A stretch of 64,000 nt of DNA, from contig JACRMR010000008.1 of assembly GCA_016214895.1 (NCBI GenBank), positions 186,001 through 250,000 of the forward strand, written 5' to 3'. This document shows, piece after piece, positions 50,940 to 57,742 of the stretch; the stretch's first letter is position 1, and every line of letters begins with the position of its first letter. The stretch comes from a candidate division KSB1 bacterium. GTDB lineage: Bacteria; Electryoneota; RPQS01. A program made the position numbers and the translations under genes. The notes under the pieces are model-generated. The model was not told the origin of the DNA. It did not search any database and saw only the letters and a list, made by a program, of their open reading frames with translations.

Positions 50940-51937
50940 TGCTCGATTCGCCCCATGGTGTAAACGCGCTCACCGGCATTTTCGAGCATCGCGGCCAGCT
51001 CCGGCGCGGCCGCGACATCGACGATGGCGATGGCGCCGATTCCGAGATTGAAGACCTGTCGCATTTCCGGCTCCGGGACCTGCCCGTGAGATTGAATGAG
51101 TTCAAATAGTTCCGGCCGGGGCCAACTGCTCCAGTCAACATGCAGGTGCAGGGACTTGGGAATCACGCGCTCGGTATTTTCGACGATACCGCCGCCGGTG
51201 ATATGACTCAGGGCATGCAGTTCGGGATGGCCGATGAGCTTGCCCAGCGACGGCAGGTAACAGCGGTGTGGCTCCATCAGGGCCGCGGCGAGGAAGCGGG
51301 AATCGTTGAGTCGGTATTGCTGTAATTCTCCGCTCGCGATCCAGTCGGCGAAGACCTTGCGAATCAGCGAATAGCCATTCGTGTGCGGGCCGTTTGCGGC
51401 CAGACCGAGCAGCACATCGCCCGCTTTGACATTTCGGCCATCGAGCATCTGATCGCGGCGCACGCGGCCGACGATGGTTCCGGCGAGGTCAAAGTCCCCG
51501 GGGGCGTACAATCCGGGCATCTCGGCGGTTTCGCCACCGATCAGGGCGAGGCCGTGATCGCGGCAGGCCGCGGCCAGACTTTCAGCGAGGGTCGCGGCGG
51601 TGTCGGGGTCCATCCGTCCGAAGGCGAGGTAGTCGAGAAAGAAGAGTGGCCGCGCGCCGCACATGAGGATATCGTTGACGCTGTGCTGAACGAGATCGCG
51701 ACCAAGTCCGTTGATCATTCCGAGCTTTACGCCGAGCAGGAGTTTTGTACCGACGCCGTCGGTGGATGCAACGAGCACATCGGCATCGGGTCCGTCGGCG
51801 AGGGCAAAGCAGCCGCCGAAATGGCCAACGTCGCTGACGACTCCGGGAGTGAACGTGGTGCGGGCCGCGGCGGCGATCCGGGCCTTGGCGGATTGGGCTC
51901 GATGGAGATCGACTCCGGCGGACAAATAGCTTTCCAT
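50936..51937 (-). CDS. purM: Phosphoribosylformylglycinamidine cyclo-ligase
   Basis: Closes the imidazole ring in purine synthesis (AIR synthetase). PurM signatures: SAGVDLHRA near the start, STDGVGTKLLLG, HSVNDILMCGARPLFFLDYL, GGETAEMPGLYAPGDFDLAG and the C-terminal THITGGG-type block (ALSHITGGGIVENTERV). These exclude the related SelD. Length 333. The start ATG lies only 8 bases after a good -10 box and has no Shine-Dalgarno sequence, suggesting a leaderless or nearly leaderless transcript. Confidence 0.97.
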   Translation of the reverse strand: MESYLSAGVDLHRAQSAKARIAAAARTTFTPGVVSDVGHFGGCFALADGPDADVLVASTDGVGTKLLLGVKLGMINGLGRDLVQHSVNDILMCGARPLFFLDYLAFGRMDPDTAATLAESLAAACRDHGLALIGGETAEMPGLYAPGDFDLAGTIVGRVRRDQMLDGRNVKAGDVLLGLAANGPHTNGYSLIRKVFADWIASGELQQYRLNDSRFLAAALMEPHRCYLPSLGKLIGHPELHALSHITGGGIVENTERVIPKSLHLHVDWSSWPRPELFELIQSHGQVPEPEMRQVFNLGIGAIAIVDVAAAPELAAMLENAGERVYTMGRIEH

Positions 51938-51945
51938 ATCAGTGC

Positions 51946-51974
51946 AGTTTAAGCAATTACGGGCGAAAAGTCAA
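51946..51974 (-). promoter_or_regulatory. Promoter of the purM operon
   Basis: On the minus strand TTGACT (51974-51969), 17 bases, TAAACT (51951-51946). CCCTTGACTTTTCGCCCG resembles the tRNA-Arg promoter even beyond the -35. The expected start site is within a few bases of the purM ATG. Confidence 0.75.
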
Positions 51975-52037
51975 GGGATCCGGAGATGAAGCCGATCAAA
52001 CCCGCAGGAGTGAGGAACCGCTTGAGCGCCGAGAGAC

Positions 52038-52079
52038 TTGACATTGTGAATAGAATCACTTAATTGCGATAGCGCAATT
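52038..52079 (+). promoter_or_regulatory. Promoter with overlapping palindromic operator for the bd-like oxidase operon
   Basis: TTGACA (52038-52043), 17 bases, TAATTG (52061-52066). A perfect inverted repeat AATTGCG-ATAG-CGCAATT (52062-52079) covers the -10 and the likely start site, a good position for a repressor. GAGGAG and the TTG start codon follow. Confidence 0.65.
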
Positions 52080-52094
52080 TGAGGAGTTCGTCTA

Positions 52095-53447
52095 TTGTAC
52101 TATCCGATTTGGGATTTGCCGGTGGCTGGCGGCGCCTTGGCGATTGCCGGGATCGCCATTGTGCACGTGATCATCGCGCATTTTGCGGTGGGCGCGGGGA
52201 TCTTCAACGTGCTGACGGAGCGCCGGGCTCGAGTGACGGCGGACGCGACCTTGTTGGGGTTCGTGCGCGAGAACTCGCGATTCCTGATCTACCTCTCGTT
52301 TGTGGCGGGCGCGATCACCGGGGTCGGGATCTGGTTCACGATCGGTCTGGTGTCACCGGAGGCGACGACCTACTTGATTCGCGTGTTCTTCTGGATCTGG
52401 GCGATCGAATGGGTGTTCTTTGTCGTCGAGTTGGCCAGCGGCTACGTTTACTACTATACATGGGATCGACTATCGCCGGTCCTGCACGAAGCGGTGGGCT
52501 GGATCTACGCGGGCAGTGCGTTTATGTCGCTCGTGATGATCAATGGAATCTTGACGTTCATGCTGACGCCGGGCGATTGGTTGCAGACCGGGGCCGTATT
52601 CGACGCGTGGCTGAATCCGTCGTTCTGGCCGTCGCTGTTCCTGCGTCTGGTTTCGGCACTGTCCTTGGCGGGGATCTTTGTGGCCCTGGTGGCGGCGCGC
52701 ACGAAGCGGTATGCCGCGGCGGAGCGCACGCGGATCGTGAAGTGGGGCGCGTATTTCCTGCTCAGCATGGCGTTCATGCCGCTGTTGGCCGTCTGGTATT
52801 TTTCGACGATCCCCGCGGCGTCGCGCGATCTGGCGCTGGGCGGCGCGATCGCGATGAGCTTTATCTTCGTGTTCGGCGCAATTTTATCGTTTTTGGCCGG
52901 CGTGTACGCGTATTTCGGGGTGTTGCGAAAGGCGCGGGATATTAATTTTGAGACGGCGGTTCTACTCGCCGTGATCGCGTTCATGGCCACGGCGTCGATG
53001 GAATTTGTGCGGGAGGGGATTCGCAAGCCGTATGTGATCCGGGACATCATATACTCGAACGGTATTCTGCTGGCGGACGTGGCGAAGTTCAATCAGGAGG
53101 GGATATTGGCCAACTCGCGCTGGGTGCAACCGGACTCCGCACTGGGCGGAAGCGAGTCGGCGCGGGGGGAAGCGATCTACAAGCTGCAATGCTTACGGTG
53201 TCATCAGATCGAGGGTTACAACGCGATGGTCCCGCTCATCAAGACCTGGAACCGACCGTTGGTGATGTCGGCGCTGGACCATCTCGACTTGCTGAAGGGG
53301 TTCATGCCGCCGTTTATCGGCACGGAATCCGAGCAGTTGGCGCTCGCGACGTACTTGATGACACTCACCGACCGACAAGGGTGTGCCGTAGCGACCGACA
53401 GTCTCGAACTTGAATTGGACAGCGTGGACACGGAGGAAACTCCATGA
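52095..53447 (+). CDS. Cytochrome bd-type subunit I homologue fused to cytochrome c domain
   Basis: A 450-residue membrane protein; TTG start at 52095 with GAGGAG upstream. The first 325 residues have about nine helices and align by eye with CydA: HVIIAHF (H24, H29) where CydA has H19, and IEWVFFVVELASGYVYYYTW (E105, E112) at the E99/E107 glutamates, then DRLSPVLHE. The His that ligates heme b558 in CydA (H186) appears to be Arg (FLRLVSALS). Residues about 355-425 form a cytochrome c domain with CLRCH (366-370) and Met404 in FMPPF. It is probably an oxidoreductase taking electrons from a c-type heme rather than quinol. Confidence 0.75.
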   Translation: MYYPIWDLPVAGGALAIAGIAIVHVIIAHFAVGAGIFNVLTERRARVTADATLLGFVRENSRFLIYLSFVAGAITGVGIWFTIGLVSPEATTYLIRVFFWIWAIEWVFFVVELASGYVYYYTWDRLSPVLHEAVGWIYAGSAFMSLVMINGILTFMLTPGDWLQTGAVFDAWLNPSFWPSLFLRLVSALSLAGIFVALVAARTKRYAAAERTRIVKWGAYFLLSMAFMPLLAVWYFSTIPAASRDLALGGAIAMSFIFVFGAILSFLAGVYAYFGVLRKARDINFETAVLLAVIAFMATASMEFVREGIRKPYVIRDIIYSNGILLADVAKFNQEGILANSRWVQPDSALGGSESARGEAIYKLQCLRCHQIEGYNAMVPLIKTWNRPLVMSALDHLDLLKGFMPPFIGTESEQLALATYLMTLTDRQGCAVATDSLELELDSVDTEETP

Positions 53448-54574
53448 CCGGATTCCCGGCGGTACCGGCTTCTGCGTTCCTGCTCGATCATTTGCTCGGG
53501 CTGCTGTTTATCCTGCACGTGTTGTTCATGAACTACGTGTTGATCGCGCCGTTTGTGATCGCCTGGTTTCTGATTGCGAAGGGCAACCGGGGCCGCTTGC
53601 GGGCGCGTTGGATGTCGGCGGCGTTGCCCGTCGCGTACACCTTCGCGATCAATCTCGGAGTGGCCTGTCTGCTATTTGTGCAGGTGCTGTTTCCCGGCAA
53701 GTTCTTCACGGCGAACATCTTGATCGGTTCGGCCTGGTTGGGCGTCATCGGATTGTTGTTGGCGAGCTTCTATGGCGTGTATCTCGTCAAGCTGTGGATT
53801 GAGAATGAGCGGGTGCATGCGATTTGGCCCGGGCTGCTCTCATTGGCGGTCGGGTTGCTCGTCGTTGGCATCGGACTGACGATGATCGCGAACTACTTTG
53901 TGACGACGACGGAGGCGAGTTGGCCGGATTATCAGACGAACGCGTCGCTGGTGCTCAAGGCCAGAACGTTGCTGCCCCGCTCGCTGCACTATCTACTCGG
54001 AGCCATGGCCATCACCGGGTTCTGGATGGTCTGGATCGCGGGATGGCGCTCGCGGCTCGTTGCGGATGCCGGTGAACTCGACAAGCTGCGGCGGCAGGGG
54101 TTGCTGATCGCCGCCGGAGCCACGGCCGGTCAGGTGGTGATCGGAATCTGGTACTTACTCTCGCTGGAGCCGGTGTATTGGGACAAGTTGTTTAGCGGCG
54201 GATTCGCCAGCATCGTTTGGATCAGCGGCGTAGCGGCCGGGCTGATTTTGCTCGTGGTCCTGATCGTTGCCAATTTTATTCCGCAGCAACGGCAGTGGCA
54301 GCGAATCGCGTCCGTGCTCTTGGCCTGGACGCTGGTGGGCATGGTTTCTGGTCGGGAGCTGATCCGAATCACATCGTTCGGGGCGGACTTTGACCTGCGC
54401 GGACTGCCGAGCCAGACTCAGCAAGGTCCGATGTTGATGTTCAGTTGGCTGCTGCTTGGCGCCCTGGCGATCCTGGCAGGGTTGTTGTTCGTCGTGCTGC
54501 GGGCCGTCCGGCAGACTGCGGCGAACGCGGGAACGTCAACCGGAGCAGACATCCCCGCCTCACCTGAGAATTGA
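53444..54574 (+). CDS. Membrane partner subunit of the bd-like oxidoreductase
   Basis: A 376-residue protein with eight to nine membrane helices, starting in an ATGA overlap with the cytochrome-fused subunit, so the two are certainly co-translated. The first helix (LLDHLLGLLFILHVLFMNYV) carries two histidines, H16 and H25; the second contains YTFAINLGVACLLFVQVL followed by FFTANILIGSAWLGVIGLLL. It does not look like canonical CydB. I do not recognise a named family. The pattern of paired small-residue and His-bearing helices suggests a heme-binding or structural partner. Confidence 0.55.
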   Translation: MTGFPAVPASAFLLDHLLGLLFILHVLFMNYVLIAPFVIAWFLIAKGNRGRLRARWMSAALPVAYTFAINLGVACLLFVQVLFPGKFFTANILIGSAWLGVIGLLLASFYGVYLVKLWIENERVHAIWPGLLSLAVGLLVVGIGLTMIANYFVTTTEASWPDYQTNASLVLKARTLLPRSLHYLLGAMAITGFWMVWIAGWRSRLVADAGELDKLRRQGLLIAAGATAGQVVIGIWYLLSLEPVYWDKLFSGGFASIVWISGVAAGLILLVVLIVANFIPQQRQWQRIASVLLAWTLVGMVSGRELIRITSFGADFDLRGLPSQTQQGPMLMFSWLLLGALAILAGLLFVVLRAVRQTAANAGTSTGADIPASPEN

Positions 54575-54637
54575 GGCGGAGGCAACGGCGAACCGGAACC
54601 CGGCCTGGAGGGGGCGTGGAAAGCTTCAGAACACGAG

Positions 54638-54663
54638 ACAGCCTCGCATCGATGCGAGGCTGT
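54638..54663. terminator. 26-bp perfect palindrome between convergent units
   Basis: ACAGCCTCGCATC joined directly to its complement GATGCGAGGCTGT, with no spacer. It lies 63 bases after the oxidase operon and 14 bases beyond the tRNA-Leu 3' end (minus strand), so it could stop both. No T-run follows, and a factor-binding site is an alternative. Confidence 0.5.
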
Positions 54664-54677
54664 ACGCTGTTGGACGG

Positions 54678-54763
54678 TGCCGAGGGCCGGAATCGAACCG
54701 GCACGGAGCCAAAGCTCCGGCAGATTTTGAGTCTGCTGCGTCTACCAGTTCCACCACCCCGGC
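54678..54763 (-). tRNA. tRNA-Leu (anticodon CAA)
   Basis: An 86-nt class II cloverleaf on the minus strand. Acceptor GCCGGGG/CCTCGGC (one G-U), anticodon stem GCAGA/TCTGC around CTCAAAA (anticodon CAA), a long variable arm CGGAGC/GCTCCG, and a T arm with GGTTCGATTCC. CCA is not encoded. Confidence 0.95.
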
Positions 54764-54782
54764 GATTGAAGCGATCCGACAG

Positions 54783-54900
54783 AAAAATAAACCACTGGCC
54801 AAGCGGAGCTTGATAAACGTGGGGGGCCATTTACCAAAGCTACAACGCAGCCAGTGGTAATCCACAGTGACCGAATTGAAGTGGTCTCTCGACCGTTAGG
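54783..54900 (-). ncRNA. Candidate structured small RNA upstream of tRNA-Leu
   Basis: A promoter at 54907-54935 points into a stretch without reading frames that folds well. Near the 5' end GGTC-GAGA-GACC is a hairpin with a GNRA-type loop. An outer 9-bp stem ACCACTGGC (54858-54850) pairs GCCAGTGGT (54799-54791), and an inner stem pairs AGCTT-GGTAAA-TGG with CCA-TTTATC-AAGCT, including a G-U. The outer stem is followed by TTATTTTTCT, as in an intrinsic terminator. The predicted RNA of about 115 nt ends before the tRNA. It matches no RNA family I recognise (not 4.5S, 6S, tmRNA or RNase P). It could also be a tRNA leader or attenuator. Confidence 0.5.
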
Positions 54901-54906
54901 AGTCTA

Positions 54907-54935
54907 AATATAGCAGGTTCAGGTCAAAAACGCAA
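54907..54935 (-). promoter_or_regulatory. Promoter of the candidate small RNA / tRNA-Leu
   Basis: On the minus strand TTGCGT (54935-54930), 17 bases, TATATT (54912-54907), with an extended -10 (TGC before TATATT). Confidence 0.6.
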
Positions 54936-54998
54936 CTCTTGCCCGATTAGTTCCTTACGGCGGCTCGGGCGGAGGGCTGAATTATCAGGGTTCCCCGC

Positions 54999-55025
54999 TT
55001 GAGAATGCCGGGAATTTGCTATATT
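54999..55025 (+). promoter_or_regulatory. Possible thyX promoter
   Basis: TTTGCTATATT gives an extended -10 (TATATT at 55020-55025). The nearest -35-like box, TTGAGA at 54999-55004, is only 15 bases away, so recognition may rely on the extended -10. About 76 bases before the thyX ATG. 54936-54998 shows nothing else. Confidence 0.4.
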
Positions 55026-55101
55026 ACAGGTTCTACTTGAAATGGCGGGATTCTTCCGACTGGCAGATGAATCTCATTAAGGAATCATAACTTACCGACC
55101 G

Positions 55102-56652
55102 ATGGCACTGTTCGTAAGACTGGCAGGATTCAACATAGATGCTGACCTGTTGGCTGATGTTGTAGAAACCATACAGCAGGTTATCCGTGAGGCGCCGTCA
55201 CCGGGTTCAGGCTCAGGAGGCGACCCCCGGGCGCTCGTGGAGCAGCTGGGGGCGATGGCTCGCGAGCGGTTGTCGGTAGATTCGTTCACGCCGGAGACGA
55301 TTTCGGCGGCTTATGCGAGGATCAGTCGCGACCCCAGCCACGTTAGCGAGCTCCGGCAGTCAGCGCGGTTCGGGGTGGCTCGTGCCCGGAAATCGAATGA
55401 GACCATAATCTTCGGGCTTGGACATGCCTCTGTGGCGGAGCACGCTTGCTTCAATTTCGACGTTTCGGGGATCTCCCGGTTGGCCTCGGAGGAGTTGCAA
55501 TCGCATCGGCTGGCGAGTTTTACGGAGAAGTCGCAGCGCTATATTACGATCGGCAGCGAGTACGTGCTGCCGCCGGAAGCCGTGGACAGCGATGTGGCGC
55601 GCGAATTCATCGCCGCAATGCCGGAGTTGTTCCGCACGTATGACCGGCTGACCACGACGCTATCCGAGCGCTACGTTTCGCAGGCGGCACCGGACGCGAG
55701 TCGGGGCCAGATTCGAGATCTGGAGACGCGGGCAAAGGAAGACACGCGCTATCTGTTGCCGCTGGCGTGCGCGACGCAAATGGGAATGACCATGAATGCG
55801 CGCAACGTTGAGCATGTGGTCTGCGAGCTTTCGGATCATCCATTGCAGGAGTTGCGTGACTTGGGAAGGGCGATCGCAAATGCGGTGGGGCCGTTGGCTC
55901 CGTCACTGGTCAAATACACGGTGCGGGGTGACTACCCGCGCCGGAACCGGGAACGGCTGAGCCAAAGTTCGCGCGGCACGGCTGCGAAGCAGAGTGGTCC
56001 ACTCGACGTGTTCAGCGGACCGCGAGTTCGGATCATCTCACATACACCGGACGCGGAGAGCCGGATCCTGGCGGGCATCCGGTTTACGAGTGGCCATGGG
56101 GCCTGGCCGCATGAATTGCCCGATGCAGCCGACGCGGCGGTTTGGCTTGAGGTATTTCGCTCGATGGGAGCGCACGATCCGGCGCTCCGGGAGTTTGAGT
56201 TGGCGAGTATCACATTTGAAGCTGAGGTCAGCGCATCGTGCTTCGCACAACTCAAGCGACATCGCATGATGACGCTGCTGCACCAAGCCTACGAGCTGGA
56301 CGCCGGGATCGTCTTGCCGCCGAGCATCCGCGAAGCCAGATTGGACGCGGAATTCCTCGGCGCCGCAGGACAGGCCTTGCAGGCGGCACGTCGCGTCGCG
56401 GCGCATGCCCCGCTCCTGGCTTCATACTTGCTGACCAATGCTCACCGCAAACGCGTTGTGATGCAGGCAAACGCCCGGGAGCTCTATCATTTTTCGCGTC
56501 TGCGTTGCGATGCCCATGCGCAGTGGGAGATTCGGGAATTGGGGCAGCAGATGATGGATCAAGCATCGCGCCTGTGGCCGAGGGTGTTCCTGCTCGCTTG
56601 CGGGAAGGATAAGTATCAGGAGACGTACGAGCGAGTATTCGGGGCGGAGTGA
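55102..56652 (+). CDS. thyX: Two-domain flavin-dependent thymidylate synthase (ThyX)
   Basis: ThyX methylates dUMP using methylene-THF and FAD. The 516-residue protein is about twice the usual length and contains two ThyX-like halves. Half one has GLGHASVAEHACFNFDVSG and the substrate motif SHRLASFTEKSQRY (residues 134-147, matching RHRxxSxNxxSxRY with R to S and N to T). Half two has TFEAEVSASCFAQLKRHR with a decayed motif (RHRMMTLLHQAYEL), but the canonical C-terminal block NARELYHFSRLRCDAHAQWE, which is poorly kept in half one (NARNVEHVVCELSDHPLQE). It is a single gene with folD and dut elsewhere supplying the pathway. Confidence 0.88.
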   Translation: MALFVRLAGFNIDADLLADVVETIQQVIREAPSPGSGSGGDPRALVEQLGAMARERLSVDSFTPETISAAYARISRDPSHVSELRQSARFGVARARKSNETIIFGLGHASVAEHACFNFDVSGISRLASEELQSHRLASFTEKSQRYITIGSEYVLPPEAVDSDVAREFIAAMPELFRTYDRLTTTLSERYVSQAAPDASRGQIRDLETRAKEDTRYLLPLACATQMGMTMNARNVEHVVCELSDHPLQELRDLGRAIANAVGPLAPSLVKYTVRGDYPRRNRERLSQSSRGTAAKQSGPLDVFSGPRVRIISHTPDAESRILAGIRFTSGHGAWPHELPDAADAAVWLEVFRSMGAHDPALREFELASITFEAEVSASCFAQLKRHRMMTLLHQAYELDAGIVLPPSIREARLDAEFLGAAGQALQAARRVAAHAPLLASYLLTNAHRKRVVMQANARELYHFSRLRCDAHAQWEIRELGQQMMDQASRLWPRVFLLACGKDKYQETYERVFGAE

Positions 56653-56698
56653 GAGATTGCGGCGGCGCGGGGACGCACCGTTTGGCGGATTTGAGAAA

Positions 56699-56729
56699 AA
56701 GACCCGCGGCGAGATTCGCCGCGGGTCTT
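56699..56729. terminator. Bidirectional terminator
   Basis: Perfect 14-bp stem AAGACCCGCGGCGA/TCGCCGCGGGTCTT with a 3-base loop. It is preceded by AAAAA (T-run for the minus strand), lies 46 bases after thyX and 25 bases beyond the end of the convergent gene. Confidence 0.8.
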
Positions 56730-56753
56730 GCTCACGCTGGAACCGGCGGGTAA

Positions 56754-57239
56754 TCAGCCGCCGATTACTTTGTATGACTGCTGGGTGTGCGCGAGCGTGT
56801 CACCGCTGCCGGTCTGAATCGCCCACGCATTGATGGTCTCGTGGTTATCGGCATCGCCGTCGCCCCAATAGAAAACCGCCGGCGTGGAGCCCCACCAGGC
56901 GAAGTTGGTATCGAGGCGAGTGGTCACGTTCGGGGTGACGAAGGGTCCGGTTGCCGCCACACACGCGACGAGGATTCCGCTCTTGGCCGCGCCGTCGGTG
57001 CCATAGACGCGTACCGTGATCGTGTCGTTGGTCCCGCGCACCAGGGCCTGGCCGTGAATCAGTCGAATCGACCATTCGCCGATGGGGACACCGGTCGAGT
57101 CGTCGTTGCCCGTGCTTTTCTTGCGACAGGAGTTGCCGGTAAGAGCGAGCACCACAAGTCCCAACCACAGCAGCCGCGACAGCCACAGCAAGCGCGCGGA
57201 GGGGCCAACAAGAAGCCGTGCCATGACAGATCCCTTCAT
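56754..57239 (-). CDS. Small exported or lipoprotein-like protein of unknown function
   Basis: A 161-residue protein. The hydrophobic N-terminal segment (LLWLGLVVLALTGNSCRKK) ends at a cysteine, but the lipobox is imperfect (TGNSC), so lipidation is uncertain. The rest is a beta-rich domain (GEWSIRLIHGQALVRGTNDT, ITVRVYGTDGAAKSGILVAC) that resembles an Ig-like fold. It overlaps the receiver-domain gene upstream by ATGA, so the two are co-expressed. I recognise no family. Confidence 0.6.
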   Translation of the reverse strand: MKGSVMARLLVGPSARLLWLSRLLWLGLVVLALTGNSCRKKSTGNDDSTGVPIGEWSIRLIHGQALVRGTNDTITVRVYGTDGAAKSGILVACVAATGPFVTPNVTTRLDTNFAWWGSTPAVFYWGDGDADNHETINAWAIQTGSGDTLAHTQQSYKVIGG

Positions 57240-57706
57240 CGAGTGAGCAGCATTCGTACGAGGATACCCAATAGAATCCAGACCGGAATCGAAATCAACA
57301 AGGCCGTATTAATTCCGCGAACGGTGGTCAGGTTGCTGCGCAGTTCCAGCGTCGCCAGCGCGCGATTCATGACCATGGCAAGCTGGTGCATCTCGACGGG
57401 TTTGATGAGAAAGTCGTAGGCCCCGTCGCGGATGGCCTGTTTGGCGGTGTCCAGGGCGGGGTAGCCGGTGACCATGACAAACAGGACTTTTGGATTGACG
57501 CGCTTTAGCTCATGCAAGAGGTCCATGCCGGTCTTGACGGGCATCATCAGGTCGGAGATGACGAGATCGATTTTCTCATGGAGGAAGACGTTCATACCGA
57601 CATCGACTCCGTCCGCCTCGAGCACCGTGTGGCCCTTGTCCTCGATAAACCCACGCAAGACCGCGCGGTAGGCGGGGTCGTCATCGATTACGAGAATTCT
57701 GGCCAT
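57236..57706 (-). CDS. Response-regulator receiver domain with C-terminal membrane helix
   Basis: A 156-residue protein. Residues 1-118 are a complete receiver domain: VIDDDPAYR acidic pocket, phosphoacceptor Asp in VISDLMMPVKTG, switch Thr in VMVTGYPALDTA, Lys in FLIKPVEM. There is no DNA-binding output domain; instead residues about 131-153 (INTALLISIPVWILLGILV) form a membrane helix with a short basic tail. It is probably a membrane-tethered phosphoreceiver. It is co-translated with an exported protein (ATGA overlap). No histidine kinase is nearby. Confidence 0.8.
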   Translation of the reverse strand: MARILVIDDDPAYRAVLRGFIEDKGHTVLEADGVDVGMNVFLHEKIDLVISDLMMPVKTGMDLLHELKRVNPKVLFVMVTGYPALDTAKQAIRDGAYDFLIKPVEMHQLAMVMNRALATLELRSNLTTVRGINTALLISIPVWILLGILVRMLLTR

Positions 57707-57742
57707 GGCTATCCTCCGAGTTGAAGCGGATGTGATCCGGGA

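Noticed and set aside
50936-51937. selD (selenophosphate synthetase), considered because selC is present
   Set aside because: The GGETAEMPG and NDILMCGARPLFFLDYL motifs and the context with plsY are those of PurM; the SelD N-terminal Cys/Sec motif is absent.
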